From an uncultured Anaerotignum sp. (lineage in GTDB: Bacteria > Bacillota > Clostridia > Lachnospirales > Anaerotignaceae): 64,000 nt of DNA. The DNA is taken from the NCBI GenBank assembly GCA_910578425.1, contig CAJTQX010000010.1:1-64000 (forward strand), written 5' to 3'. Under the pieces are notes generated by a model. It made no database searches. It worked only from the letters and a program-made list of their open reading frames with translations, and had not been told where the DNA came from. Every line of letters starts with the position of its first letter. The stretch's first letter is position 1. Position numbers and translations under genes: made by a program. Positions 50,686 to 60,034 of the stretch are shown piece after piece.

Positions 50686-51300
50686 TTATGTAAACCACGG
50701 TTCATACAGCCATCTCCAGAAAAAGCCGGAAACGAAAACCTCCAGAAAAAACGCCGCCGCCCAGACCATTGCCACAGCCAGCCAGGGGGAAGGCTTACAC
50801 ACACCCAACGTTCTGCCGCGGAGCAGAAACCGCCAGACCGCCCAGCCCACAGCCGCACCAAGCGTATTCATAATCAGATCGTTGACATCTGTCAGCCGCC
50901 AGCAAAACATCTGGCTGCACTCAATCAGCAGGGAAAGCAGAAATCCAAAAACCGCCGTTTCCTTCAGACTGCCGTATTTTTTCCAAATCAGCGGCAGCAG
51001 AATGCCCGCCGGTACAGACATAATGATGTTCAGCAGGTTATTTCCCCGCTCCGTCCACAGGTGATAAAACGGAATCATTTGCAGGCCAGGCTCAAACATC
51101 AGATATTGCAGACTCGGCAGGCCCGTCACCGCAGCCACACAGCAGAGATACACTGCAAAAACCAGAAACCCTGCCCCCAGTTTCCACGCGTCCTTTCCTT
51201 CCTTCCGAAACAGCCGAACAGCCCAGTACACCAGAAACGGCAGCGCGGCAATCGTGTAAAACGAACATTCCAGCCCCATCATGACCAATCGCGAATACAT
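50686..51300 (-). CDS. VanZ-family membrane protein
   Basis: The 204-residue protein has five to six helices and the VanZ core FEPGLQMIPFYHLWTERGNN, NIIMSVPAGILLPLIWKKY and CSQMFCWRLTDVNDLIMNTLG. VanZ homologues give low-level teicoplanin or other glycopeptide tolerance in some species, but most are uncharacterised. The ATG at 51300 is behind GGAAGGAG. No van operon genes are near. Confidence 0.85.
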   Translation of the reverse strand: MYSRLVMMGLECSFYTIAALPFLVYWAVRLFRKEGKDAWKLGAGFLVFAVYLCCVAAVTGLPSLQYLMFEPGLQMIPFYHLWTERGNNLLNIIMSVPAGILLPLIWKKYGSLKETAVFGFLLSLLIECSQMFCWRLTDVNDLIMNTLGAAVGWAVWRFLLRGRTLGVCKPSPWLAVAMVWAAAFFLEVFVSGFFWRWLYEPWFT

Positions 51301-51436
51301 CCTTTTTTCTCCTTCCTCTGCCAATATGCCCTATTTTTCCCCAGTATACCATGACAAAGTTAAGAGCCTCTTGCAATAATCTTACAGTTTTATTAAGAAC
51401 CTGTTCCGTATCCCGAAAAATGTCGGACAGGTTTTC

Positions 51437-51524
51437 AGGCAGTGTCGTCATGAATCATGTATACGTATTTTCGAGCATAATTTGCCGGAAAGGCGTGTAC
51501 AGACACTTGTGACGGCACTGCCCG
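51437..51524. mobile_element. MITE-like element, copy 4 (short form)
   Basis: Left CAGGCAGTGTCGTCATGAATC, right CTTGTGACGGCACTGCCCGA. CGTATTTTCGAGCATAAT is joined directly to TTGCCGGAAAGGCGTG, deleting the GC-rich interior of the long copies. It ends five bases before the merR stop. Confidence 0.85.
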
Positions 51525-51528
51525 ATGC

Positions 51529-52353
51529 TTATCTGCCCGGCCTGACCGGAATCTCTATCTGCACAATAGCATCCTCCTCCCGTTCGACAACATTCTCATT
51601 TAACACAACTTCATACGAAAAGCCATAAAATGTCATTCCATGTTTTTCCGCATAGGCAAGGATTTCCCGATAGCGCATATCCATGTCCTCCCAGGGCCCC
51701 CTGTAAAAGGCGCGGAGGTATGTTCCGGCAGGCTGGACGTGCAGTCCCGTTTTCCTGATTGGAAACGGGATTTCAACAAAAAGCCGCGAATAGTCCTCAA
51801 AGTTTCCTGCATACAGGCTTTCGGCGGCGATCATGGAACCATAGGACGCATCGTGCAGACGGCCCAACTGATATTTTTTCGTTTCATCCGTAATCATTTC
51901 CACCGCCTTCTCAAAAGACGTGCCCGCGCTGACCTCAACTGTCACAAGCCGCCGCTCTTTCTTTTCCACAATGCCGATTTCCTCCAAATCCATAGAAAGC
52001 AATGTCTGCATATTCCGCCTGTGCTTTGCCAGCGTTTCACGCACCGCCTTTTTATAGCTGATTTCACGATCAAGTTCCTCCATTTTTTCCCCCAGCAGCT
52101 TCTCCATGCCGGCGGCGGAGCGTTCCTGCATAAAATCCTTAATTTCCTTTATGGAAACGCCCATCTCCCGCAGAAGAAGTATCGTCTCCAACGTCTGACT
52201 CTGCTGATAGCTGTAATAGCGGTAGCCATTTTCCGAGCTTACGGCAGCAGGGTGGAACAGCCCGACTTCGTCATACCACATCAGCGTTTTTTTATTGATG
52301 CCATGCAGGGCGGCAAACTGTCCGATGGGCAGCAGTTTATCTTTTTTCTCCAT
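51529..52353 (-). CDS. MerR-family regulator with GyrI-like effector domain (BmrR type)
   Basis: The 274-residue protein has an N-terminal MerR winged helix (about 8-75: IGQFAALHGINKKTLMWYDE, ENGYRYYS), a coiled-coil dimerisation helix (about 80-120) and a C-terminal GyrI-like drug-binding domain (about 130-270). It diverges from a MATE pump, and the intergenic DNA has the 19-base spacer typical of MerR-activated promoters. It is therefore the likely activator of that pump. Confidence 0.92.
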   Translation of the reverse strand: MEKKDKLLPIGQFAALHGINKKTLMWYDEVGLFHPAAVSSENGYRYYSYQQSQTLETILLLREMGVSIKEIKDFMQERSAAGMEKLLGEKMEELDREISYKKAVRETLAKHRRNMQTLLSMDLEEIGIVEKKERRLVTVEVSAGTSFEKAVEMITDETKKYQLGRLHDASYGSMIAAESLYAGNFEDYSRLFVEIPFPIRKTGLHVQPAGTYLRAFYRGPWEDMDMRYREILAYAEKHGMTFYGFSYEVVLNENVVEREEDAIVQIEIPVRPGR

Positions 52354-52369
52354 ATTTTAAAATCCCCTC

Positions 52370-52400
52370 TTGACTGTACAGTTACTGTACGGTTTATTAT
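52370..52400 (+). promoter_or_regulatory. MerR-type promoter of MATE 3 with operator
   Basis: TTGACT (52370-52375) and TATTAT (52395-52400) are 19 bases apart, and the spacer holds the perfect dyad GTACAGTTACTGTAC (52376-52390). Confidence 0.85.
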
Positions 52401-52443
52401 AGTCCGTATCAACCGGAAACACAAGAAAATAAAGGAGGAACTT

Positions 52444-53775
52444 ATGGAAAAACAAAATGCTTACAGCCGTCCTGTCACGCTGCGGAATATACTGCGCTTC
52501 GCGGTTCCAACCATCGTAATGTCGGTTTTTATGTCTTTTTATACGATGGTAGACGGGCTTTTCGTGTCAAACCTTATCGGTACGGACGCACTTTCCGCAA
52601 TCAACCTGACCGAGCCTGTCATACAGCTTGTAACTGCCGTTTCAACCATGCTGGCAACGGGCGGCAGCGCAGTCATTATGCGGAAAATGGGCGAAGGGAA
52701 AACAGAAGAAGCCAGGCAGGACTTTACATTTCTGATTCTGGTTAATGTTGCAGTCGGGCTCATCATGTGTGTGCTGGGGTATGCACTGATGGAAAAACTG
52801 TTTGAAGGTATGGGGCTTTCGGAAGGCGTTGCGGCCTACTGTACAGAATACCTCAGCCACTACCTGCTGTTCACCATCCCGATTTTGCTGATGAACAATT
52901 TCACGCTTTATATGATTGCCTCAGAAAAGGCAACATTTTCCCTGCTCTGCTCCGTAGCGGGCGGCGTGCTGAATATCATTCTGGATTACATACTGATCGC
53001 CGTATGCGATATGGGGATCGCCGGAGCGGCTGTCGCGACGGGGCTGGGCTATTCCGTTACAGCCATCGCCGGATTGTTCGTATTCAGCCGACGGAAGAAC
53101 CTCCTGCATTTCACAAAACCCGCATACCGCTTTCGTGTACTGCTGGACGCGTCAACAAACGGCTGCTCGGAAATGGCAACCGCCCTCGTAACAGGCATTA
53201 TTACGCTGCTGTTCAATTGGACAATGCTGAAATACGTTGGAGAAAACGGCGTTGCCGCTGTGACGATTATCATGTATGTCCTGATGTTCACAAGCTCGCT
53301 TTACGCAGGCTATTCCTATGGCGTCGCGCCTATGGCAAGCTATTATTACGGCGAAGGAAACCGCGAAAAACTGAAAAAGCTGGTTTCTCTCAGCCTGAAA
53401 ACAATCAGCGTAATATCCATCGCAACGGTCATACTGTCTTTTTCCGCAGCAAAGCCGCTTGTGTCAGTGTTCGCCCGTCCGGACAATCCGGTTTACGCAC
53501 TTGCCGTAACGGGAAACCGTATCTGCTCCATCGCGCTGTGCTTCATTGGGTTTAATATTTTCGCCAGCGGGCTGTTTACCGCGCTTTCCAACGGCATTGT
53601 TTCGGCAGTCCTTGCGTTTTCGCGTTCCTTCGTGTTTATGCTGATTGCCATGCTGATACTTCCGGCACTGTTCGGCGTAACCGGCGTATGGCTGGCGACT
53701 CCCGCCGCGGAATTGATGGCGGTACTGCTGTCAGCAGTAATGTTTTTGAAATATCGGAAACGGTATGGGTATTAA
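52444..53775 (+). CDS. MATE-family efflux pump (MATE 3)
   Basis: The 443-residue protein has 12 helices and the words FAVPTIVMSVFMSFYTMVDG and YSYGVAPMASYYYGEGN. It is divergent from the MerR gene, which should activate it in response to a drug-like ligand. AAAGGAGG precedes the ATG; the frame is open upstream only as an antisense shadow of merR. Confidence 0.92.
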   Translation: MEKQNAYSRPVTLRNILRFAVPTIVMSVFMSFYTMVDGLFVSNLIGTDALSAINLTEPVIQLVTAVSTMLATGGSAVIMRKMGEGKTEEARQDFTFLILVNVAVGLIMCVLGYALMEKLFEGMGLSEGVAAYCTEYLSHYLLFTIPILLMNNFTLYMIASEKATFSLLCSVAGGVLNIILDYILIAVCDMGIAGAAVATGLGYSVTAIAGLFVFSRRKNLLHFTKPAYRFRVLLDASTNGCSEMATALVTGIITLLFNWTMLKYVGENGVAAVTIIMYVLMFTSSLYAGYSYGVAPMASYYYGEGNREKLKKLVSLSLKTISVISIATVILSFSAAKPLVSVFARPDNPVYALAVTGNRICSIALCFIGFNIFASGLFTALSNGIVSAVLAFSRSFVFMLIAMLILPALFGVTGVWLATPAAELMAVLLSAVMFLKYRKRYGY

Positions 53776-53822
53776 GGGCATGTCCGTTACACGTTTTATT
53801 TACGGACATGCTCTAAAAAGGA
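53776..53822 (+). terminator. Hairpin after MATE 3 (no U-tract)
   Basis: GGCATGTCCGT pairs with ACGGACATGC. The missing T-run makes termination uncertain. Confidence 0.4.
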
Positions 53823-53837
53823 CTTTTCCGTTCCCGC

Positions 53838-53866
53838 TTGCTTTTCCCGCCGCTTTATGATACAGT
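53838..53866 (+). promoter_or_regulatory. Possible asnB promoter
   Basis: TTGCTT (53838-53843) and TACAGT (53861-53866), 17 bases apart. Confidence 0.4.
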
Positions 53867-53911
53867 TAGCGCAAACAGGAAAGCAACGCGTTTGAAGGAG
53901 GAAACACAGTT

Positions 53912-55732
53912 ATGTGCGGTATTTGCGGTTTTACAGGGCGTCTGGCGACGTCCGAAGAAATATTGGAACGCATGAAATCGAAAATCATACACCGCGGCCC
54001 GGACAGCGGCGGTTCACATATTGACAATGGCATGTCGATGGGATTCCGCCGCCTGAGCCTGATCGACCTGGAGGGCGGGCATCAGCCCATTTATAACGAA
54101 ACCCGCGACATGGTTATTACGTTCAACGGCGAGATCTACAACCACCTGGAGCTGCGCGAAGAGCTTATTGCCAAAGGGCACGTCATGAGCAGCAGTGCCG
54201 ATACGGAAGTTCTTCTGCACGGCTATGAAGAATACGGCGAGGCCCTTCTGCCCCGTCTGCGCGGGATGTTTGCCTTTGTTATCTGGGACGCAAAAACACA
54301 GACGCTTTTCGGCGCGCGCGATTTTTTCGGCATCAAGCCCTTTTATTATACCGTTCAGGACGGGCAGTTTATTTACGGCTCGGAAATCAAGAGTATATTG
54401 GAATACCCCGGATTCCAGCGGGAGGTCAACCCAGACGCACTGGAAAATTACCTGACATTCCAGTACAGTGTGCTGCCCGAAACCTTTTTCAAGGGCGTTT
54501 TCAAACTGCCGCCCGCCCATTGCTTTACCTTCCGCGAGGGCAAACTGGAAATCAAACGCTACTGGGAGCCTGTATTCGCACCAAACCATGAAAAACCTTT
54601 GGAGGAATTTGTGGAGGAAATTGACGCAGCAATGCAGGATTCCATACAGAAGCATAAGGTCAGCGACGTGGAAGTTGGTTCTTTCCTTTCCAGCGGTGTG
54701 GACAGCTCCTATGTCGCGGCATGTTTTCATGGGGACAAGACCTTTACCGTAGGCTTTGACTACGAAAAATATAATGAAACCGACTACGCAAAAGCTCTTT
54801 CGGAAAAAATCGGCATCGACAATTACAGTAAGCTGGTTTCCAAAGAGGAATACTGGGACGTCATTCCCAAAGTACAGTATCACATGGACGAGCCTTTAGC
54901 CGACCCTTCCGCCATTGCGTTGTATTTCGTCAGCCAGACGGCGGCGAAGCATGTGAAATCGGCTATGAGCGGCGAGGGCGCGGATGAGTTTTTCGGCGGC
55001 TACAACATTTACCGCGAACCGCATGACCTCCTGCCGCTGACGCGCCTGCCCCGCCCCGTACGCAAAGGGCTGGGCGGTATCGCAAAGCGTCTGCCCAAAA
55101 TGAAGGGGAAAAACTTTCTGATCCGCGGGAGCAGGGATTTGCAGGAACGTTTCATTGGGAACGCATTCATGCTGAATGAGGAGGAACGGGAACGCATATT
55201 GAAGCGTCCCACAGGGCGTTACCCGCATACAGAACTGACAAAGCCGTACTATGACAAAGTACGGGATTTGGACGATGTGACAAAAATGCAGTATATTGAC
55301 ATTCATTTCTGGCTGATTGGGGATATCCTGCTGAAAGCCGACAAAATGAGTATGGCGCACTCCCTGGAGGTACGCGTGCCGTTCCTGGACAGGGCAGTAT
55401 TCGATGTTGCGCGCACCATACCAACGAAATATAAGGTCAACAAGGAAAATACCAAATTCGCCATGCGGCAGGCAGCGCACAGGCACCTGCCGGACATGGT
55501 GGCGGAGAAAAAGAAGCTGGGATTCCCTGTCCCCATCCGCATCTGGCTGAAAGAAGACGAATACTACAACAAAGTCAGGGCGGCATTTACCAGCCCTGCC
55601 GCGCAGGAGTTTTTCAAGACGGAGGAAATCGTGAAATATCTGGACGAGCACCGCGCCGGAAAAGCCGATAACAGCCGGAAAATCTGGACGATTTATATGT
55701 TCCTCGTCTGGCATAAAGAATTTTTTGAGTGA
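53912..55732 (+). CDS. asnB: Asparagine synthase (glutamine-hydrolysing)
   Basis: The 606-residue enzyme has an N-terminal class II glutaminase (MCGICGFTG with the nucleophile Cys2; to about residue 200) and a C-terminal synthetase with the PP-loop FLSSGVDSSYVA (about 258) and GEGADEFFGGYN. It makes asparagine from aspartate. GGAGG precedes the ATG. A family A repeat follows the stop. Confidence 0.96.
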   Translation: MCGICGFTGRLATSEEILERMKSKIIHRGPDSGGSHIDNGMSMGFRRLSLIDLEGGHQPIYNETRDMVITFNGEIYNHLELREELIAKGHVMSSSADTEVLLHGYEEYGEALLPRLRGMFAFVIWDAKTQTLFGARDFFGIKPFYYTVQDGQFIYGSEIKSILEYPGFQREVNPDALENYLTFQYSVLPETFFKGVFKLPPAHCFTFREGKLEIKRYWEPVFAPNHEKPLEEFVEEIDAAMQDSIQKHKVSDVEVGSFLSSGVDSSYVAACFHGDKTFTVGFDYEKYNETDYAKALSEKIGIDNYSKLVSKEEYWDVIPKVQYHMDEPLADPSAIALYFVSQTAAKHVKSAMSGEGADEFFGGYNIYREPHDLLPLTRLPRPVRKGLGGIAKRLPKMKGKNFLIRGSRDLQERFIGNAFMLNEEERERILKRPTGRYPHTELTKPYYDKVRDLDDVTKMQYIDIHFWLIGDILLKADKMSMAHSLEVRVPFLDRAVFDVARTIPTKYKVNKENTKFAMRQAAHRHLPDMVAEKKKLGFPVPIRIWLKEDEYYNKVRAAFTSPAAQEFFKTEEIVKYLDEHRAGKADNSRKIWTIYMFLVWHKEFFE

Positions 55733-55740
55733 AAAAGAAT

Positions 55741-55827
55741 AAAAACCCTGGGGGCTCTACCCCCAATCTCCCGCCCCCTTGGCCCCGGATTACCGCCGCA
55801 TTTCCATGCGGCGGGGAATCAATATCC
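55741..55827 (+). repeat. Family A triple-hairpin repeat, copy A10
   Basis: Stem 1 GGGGGCTCTACCCCC, degenerate stem 2, third stem CCGCCGCAT/ATGCGGCGG. It begins eight bases after the asnB stop. Confidence 0.7.
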
Positions 55828-55867
55828 TGAAATGAATTACCCCCAGACAAAGTCCGAGGGTATATTA

Positions 55868-55935
55868 AAGTTCTTTGTCCCCTTTCTTTCAAGAAAGGGG
55901 CGGGGATTAGGGCAGTGCCCCAAGGTTTTCCCTCT
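55868..55935 (-). repeat. Family A-like partial repeat, opposite orientation
   Basis: Minus strand: AAAACCTTGGGGCACTGCCC, CCCCGCCCC, then CCTTTC...GAAAGG. With A10 it fills the gap between the convergent asnB and anti-sigma genes. Confidence 0.5.
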
Positions 55936-55937
55936 TT

Positions 55938-57098
55938 TCACAGCCCCGGCACACTGATGCTGCTGTCCGAAACATAGATACCCTCTACGTCAGGCTCCTC
56001 TAATACCCGCAGGATTTCCTGCGGCGTGCCGTAGCAGACAAAGCCATAGGTATTCACGCCATTCTTTTCCACATATTCCAGCATTTCCCCATCCAGTATC
56101 TGATACCCCATCACACCGTCATAAAAATCTGCATTGCCGGCGATATAACGCAGGAGCGACTTGAAATGCTCGCTGAACACCTTCGCCATAGGCTCATCCT
56201 CATGCAAAATGATCTCATAATACGGGTAAAGCGCGTCCACCTCATTCAAAATGTAGCCGCCTGTGTCCGCCTGGAACCCTGCCAGCGGGAACAGCTGCGT
56301 CCCCTCCGGCGCGGTGCGCACCGCCGTCCAGCCGACCCACGCGCCCCCCTGCCCCTGCTCCAGCTTTTCACGGAACGCCGCAAATTCTTCCATATCCCAG
56401 TCCTGCCGCAGGGAAATATACGCCTCCAGCCGGATATATTCCGGCAGTTTTTCCAAAACCGCCCGCGCTGACTCCACGTCCCGGATGATTCCGGTCTGCG
56501 AAGGCTCCTCCCTGAAACCGTACTGGCTGCGGGTAAAAACATTTGCAGAACAGACCTGCAAGACAAAATCCTGTCCCAACTCCATTTTATCCCGCGTGAC
56601 ATCCCCGTAGGAATAGCTGTATTCCCCGCGGGAAAGGTCATTTTGCTGGATCGAAAGGCCGTATTCCCCCATCCCCTTCTCGTCCACATGTACGCTGCTC
56701 ACCCGGAGCTCCGGCATGGTCAGCTCCGCCCGCACCGCGATATGGCTGTCGATCTTCTGCGAAGCATAATCCCCCTCAGGCGCAGCGTATACCTCCGTCG
56801 GGTCATACCATATCTGCTTGCTGATGGCAGGCTCAAAACAGCACGCCGCCGCAATCACGCCGCACGCCACGCCCGCCGCAAGGCAGACCAGCACAGTATT
56901 CCGCCGTTTGATATTCCGCCGGATTTTTTTCAGTTCCCCCTCCGCCGCCGTTTCCGGCTGTTCCATTTCCGGCAGTTCCTGCCCCATCATATACTCTGTC
57001 AGCGCGTCATATTTTTCCAGTTCCCGTTCCACCTGTTCCCGTTCCTCTGGCGTTGCACTGCCATTCTTATATTTCCCCAATACTTCCCTAAATGTCAT
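55938..57098 (-). CDS. Membrane-anchored anti-sigma factor
   Basis: The protein has a short cytosolic N-terminal part (about 1-65) that would hold the sigma factor and one membrane helix (about 68-88, TVLVCLAAGVACGVIAAACC). The large extracytoplasmic part ends in the sigma-regulator C-terminal domain, with GIYVSDSSISVPGL at the end. It resembles YhdL. The ATG at 57098 has GGAGG at nine bases; one two codons earlier is too near. It overlaps the sigma gene, as expected for a regulatory pair. Confidence 0.85.
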   Translation of the reverse strand: MTFREVLGKYKNGSATPEEREQVERELEKYDALTEYMMGQELPEMEQPETAAEGELKKIRRNIKRRNTVLVCLAAGVACGVIAAACCFEPAISKQIWYDPTEVYAAPEGDYASQKIDSHIAVRAELTMPELRVSSVHVDEKGMGEYGLSIQQNDLSRGEYSYSYGDVTRDKMELGQDFVLQVCSANVFTRSQYGFREEPSQTGIIRDVESARAVLEKLPEYIRLEAYISLRQDWDMEEFAAFREKLEQGQGGAWVGWTAVRTAPEGTQLFPLAGFQADTGGYILNEVDALYPYYEIILHEDEPMAKVFSEHFKSLLRYIAGNADFYDGVMGYQILDGEMLEYVEKNGVNTYGFVCYGTPQEILRVLEEPDVEGIYVSDSSISVPGL

Positions 57099-57594
57099 AG
57101 CCATCCGCCTCCAATTCTTTTTTCAGCCGCACCCGCGCGCGGCACAGTGCCGTTTTCGCCGCCCCATAAGACAATCCCATAAATTCCGCCGCTTCTTTCA
57201 GCGACACCCCGCCGAAGTAAAACAGTATCAGCAGTTCTCGGTACTGCATCGGCAAAGCTTCTACCGCGCGGTACAGTCGCTGGTTCTCCTCTTTTTTCAG
57301 CACAGCGGCAAGCGCGTCCTCCGGCACTGTTCCCATAGCCTCCTGCCATTCCGCCGCAGAGCGGCGTTTCCTGCGGCGCACTTCGTCCAGAAAAAGGTTG
57401 CGGCAAACGCGCAGAAGCCAGTAAAGGAACCCCTGCCCGCCCTCCTCCAGCGTCAGTATTGCTTTTTCAAAGGCTTCGCTGGCAATATCCTCCGCCCAGC
57501 TTTTTTCTCTGCAAAGGGAAAGGGCATAGAGATACGCACGATGGTAGTATTTTCCGTATAATTCTTCCAGAAGTTCATCCCGCAACTTCTCCAC
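57088..57594 (-). CDS. ECF-type RNA polymerase sigma factor
   Basis: The 168-residue protein has sigma region 2 (about 10-75; YHRAYLYALSLCREKSWAEDI and LLRVCRNLFLDEVRRRK) and region 4 (about 105-160; LPMQYRELLILFYFGGVSLKEAAEFMGLS). It belongs with SigM/SigV-like envelope-stress factors. Its partner anti-sigma factor is encoded next. No target promoter of its type could be recognised upstream. Confidence 0.93.
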   Translation of the reverse strand: MEKLRDELLEELYGKYYHRAYLYALSLCREKSWAEDIASEAFEKAILTLEEGGQGFLYWLLRVCRNLFLDEVRRRKRRSAAEWQEAMGTVPEDALAAVLKKEENQRLYRAVEALPMQYRELLILFYFGGVSLKEAAEFMGLSYGAAKTALCRARVRLKKELEADGYDI

Positions 57595-57814
57595 CCCCTT
57601 TACTTTCTAAATAATAAACGAATCCGCCTGCAAAAAGTTACAGCAAAAGGTGTATTTTCTGTAAAATAATCATCTTCCGCCGCATTGTCAACCCGCCGTT
57701 CCGGAAACTCCTCCCAGTTCTTCGCCCATTTTTGAAGTTTTCGGGCAAAGCTCCGCCCTTTTTCTCCGAAAAATCGACGAATTACACAAAAAGACAAAAA
57801 AACGAAATGTACCC

Positions 57815-57843
57815 TTGAACGGGTGGCTGTTTGGTGTTAAAAT
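57815..57843 (+). promoter_or_regulatory. Promoter of guaB
   Basis: TTGAAC (57815-57820) and TAAAAT (57838-57843), 17 bases apart, about 50 bases before the gene. Bases 57600-57814 show nothing else. Confidence 0.65.
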
Positions 57844-57894
57844 CGTATGCAATACACAAAACGGTCAAATAATCATATCAGGAGGAGAATCGAC

Positions 57895-59400
57895 ATGGCA
57901 ACTTATTTCACAGAACCTTCCAGAACCTTCAGCGAATTCCTGCTCGTTCCCGGCTATTCTTCCAAAGAATGCATGGTAGACAACGTAAGCCTGAAAACAC
58001 CTGTAGTAAAATTCAAAAAAGGCGAAAAACCCGCACTGGAGATGAACATTCCGCTGGTTTCGGCAGTCATGCAGGCCGTTTCCGATGATAAAATGGCAGT
58101 CGCACTTGCGAAGGAGGGCGGCATCTCCTTCATTTTCGGCTCCCAGACCATCGAAAACCAGGCGGCTATGGTTGCCCGCGCAAAAGCGTATAAGGCAGGC
58201 TTTGTCATGAGCGATTCCAACATCAGCCCTGAAAGCACATTACAGGATATCCTGGATCTGAAAGCACGGACAGGCCACTCCACCGTTGCAGTTACAACAG
58301 ACGGCACCGCGCAGGGCAGACTTGTGGGCCTTGTAACAAGCCGCGATTACCGTATCAGCCGTATGGAACGTGATGTGAAAGTGAAAGAATTTATGACTCC
58401 TCTCGACCAGCTCATCTGCGCGCCGGAAGGCACTACGCTGAAAGAAGCCAACAACATCATCTGGGACAATAAAATCAACCAGCTCCCGATTTTGGACGCA
58501 GAAGGGCGTTTGCAGTATCTGGTATTCCGCAAAGATTATGACAGCCATAAAGAAAACACAAACGAGTTGCTGGATTCCCAGAAGCGTTATGTTGTGGGCG
58601 CGGGCATCAATACGCGGGATTATAAAGAACGTGTTCCCGCTTTGGTGGAAGCAGGCGCAGATATCCTCTGCATTGATTCCTCCGAAGGCTACAGCGAATG
58701 GCAGAAAATGACGCTGGACTGGGTACGCGAAACCTACGGCGACAGCGTAAAAATCGGCGCGGGCAACGTAGTAGACGCGGAAGGGTTCCGTTTCCTTGCG
58801 GAATGCGGCGCGGATTTCGTAAAAATCGGCATCGGCGGCGGTTCCATCTGCATTACAAGGGAACAGAAAGGCATTGGCCGCGGACAGGCTTCGGCAGTCA
58901 TCGAGGTTGCAGCGGCGCGTGACGAATATTTCAGGGAAACAGGCATTTATATCCCCATCTGCTCCGACGGCGGCATTGTATACGATTACCATATGACGCT
59001 CGCGCTGGCAATGGGTGCGGATTTCATCATGCTGGGCAGATATTTCGCACGATTCGATGAAAGCCCTACGAACCGTGTCAACATCAACGGGAGCTACATG
59101 AAAGAATACTGGGGAGAAGGCTCCGCGCGCGCGCGCAACTGGCAGAGATACGACATGGGCGGCGATGCAAAGCTCTCCTTCGAGGAAGGTGTGGATTCCT
59201 ATGTGCCTTATGCCGGCAGCCTGCATGATAACGTAACCCTCTCCCTGAAAAAGGTAAAATCCACCATGTGCAACTGCGGTGTGCTTTCCATTCCGGAGCT
59301 CCAGCAGAAAGCGAAGATCACCGTTATCTCCACCACAAGCCTTGTGGAAGGCGGCGCGCACGACGTACTGCTTAAGGACAGCGGAAATTACAAGAGCTGA
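57895..59400 (+). CDS. guaB: IMP dehydrogenase
   Basis: The 501-residue enzyme has a split TIM barrel with a CBS pair inserted at about 100-220 (LVTSRDYRISR). The active-site loop GIGGGSICITREQKGIGRGQ carries the catalytic Cys, followed by ICSDGGIVYDYHMTLALAMGAD. It oxidises IMP to XMP. The ATG at 57895 has AGGAGGAG upstream; the longer frame has no site. Confidence 0.95.
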   Translation: MATYFTEPSRTFSEFLLVPGYSSKECMVDNVSLKTPVVKFKKGEKPALEMNIPLVSAVMQAVSDDKMAVALAKEGGISFIFGSQTIENQAAMVARAKAYKAGFVMSDSNISPESTLQDILDLKARTGHSTVAVTTDGTAQGRLVGLVTSRDYRISRMERDVKVKEFMTPLDQLICAPEGTTLKEANNIIWDNKINQLPILDAEGRLQYLVFRKDYDSHKENTNELLDSQKRYVVGAGINTRDYKERVPALVEAGADILCIDSSEGYSEWQKMTLDWVRETYGDSVKIGAGNVVDAEGFRFLAECGADFVKIGIGGGSICITREQKGIGRGQASAVIEVAAARDEYFRETGIYIPICSDGGIVYDYHMTLALAMGADFIMLGRYFARFDESPTNRVNINGSYMKEYWGEGSARARNWQRYDMGGDAKLSFEEGVDSYVPYAGSLHDNVTLSLKKVKSTMCNCGVLSIPELQQKAKITVISTTSLVEGGAHDVLLKDSGNYKS

Positions 59401-59482
59401 AAGACTGTGGGACTCTGCCCCGCACCCCACAAGGGCTTTCACCCCTTACCCATTTTCCGGCACGTTTTACGTGCCGGAATTT
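59401..59482 (+). repeat. Family A triple-hairpin repeat, copy A11
   Basis: Stem 1 GTGGGACTCTGCCCCGC, stem 2 AAGGGCTTTCACCCCTT, spacer ACCCATTTT, stem 3 CCGGCACGT/ACGTGCCGG followed by T-rich DNA. It starts at the guaB stop codon, so it may double as its terminator. Confidence 0.75.
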
Positions 59483-59496
59483 TTTATCTGTAATTT

Positions 59497-59862
59497 TTAT
59501 CTGCGGTAGGGGTTTTCAAAGCCCGGGCAAAGGCTGCTTTCGCTCCATTCCAGCATTGCGGTCAGCACAGGGACAAAGCTCTCCCCCAGTTCCGTCAGGG
59601 TATACTCCACCCTTGGCGGGATTTCCTGATATACCTCTCTGTGCAGGAACCCGTCTTTTTCCAGTTCCCGAAGCTGCTTCGTCAATGTGGACTGCGTAAT
59701 GCCATCGAGCCGACGCATCAGTTCCCCAAAACGCTGGACTTTATAAAACGCGACATACCATAATATCAATATTTTCCATTTTCCGCCAATCACAGCCTGT
59801 AGCCTGCTCATCGGTTCACAGCGCGCAACTGCCGCTTCACTTTTGAATTTATTCCCTGCCAT
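59497..59862 (-). CDS. HxlR-family winged-helix regulator
   Basis: The 121-residue protein has the HxlR pattern: a Cys (RCEPMSRLQAVIGGKWKILIL), recognition helix TQSTLTKQLRELEKDGFL and wing VEYTLTELGESF. Family members sense aldehydes, quinones or redox stress through Cys. It is divergent from the radical SAM gene, its possible target. Confidence 0.9.
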   Translation of the reverse strand: MAGNKFKSEAAVARCEPMSRLQAVIGGKWKILILWYVAFYKVQRFGELMRRLDGITQSTLTKQLRELEKDGFLHREVYQEIPPRVEYTLTELGESFVPVLTAMLEWSESSLCPGFENPYRR

Positions 59863-60034
59863 CCGTATCCCCTCTTTCAGAAAAAGTATATGTCAAACCA
59901 AAACAAAAAACAAGATACGGTCATTTTTTGCTGTTGGTACAAAAAAGCATACAGATACTAAAAAATGACAGTACTTGTAAAGCCGAAGCAGTTTTTATAT
60001 TCTTATGGCAGAAAAAACGAAAGGGGAAATGAAT

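Noticed and set aside
57600..57797. 65-residue minus-strand ORF between the sigma-factor gene and guaB
   Set aside because: No ribosome-binding site and no family; it ends beside the sigma start and lies across the guaB upstream region.
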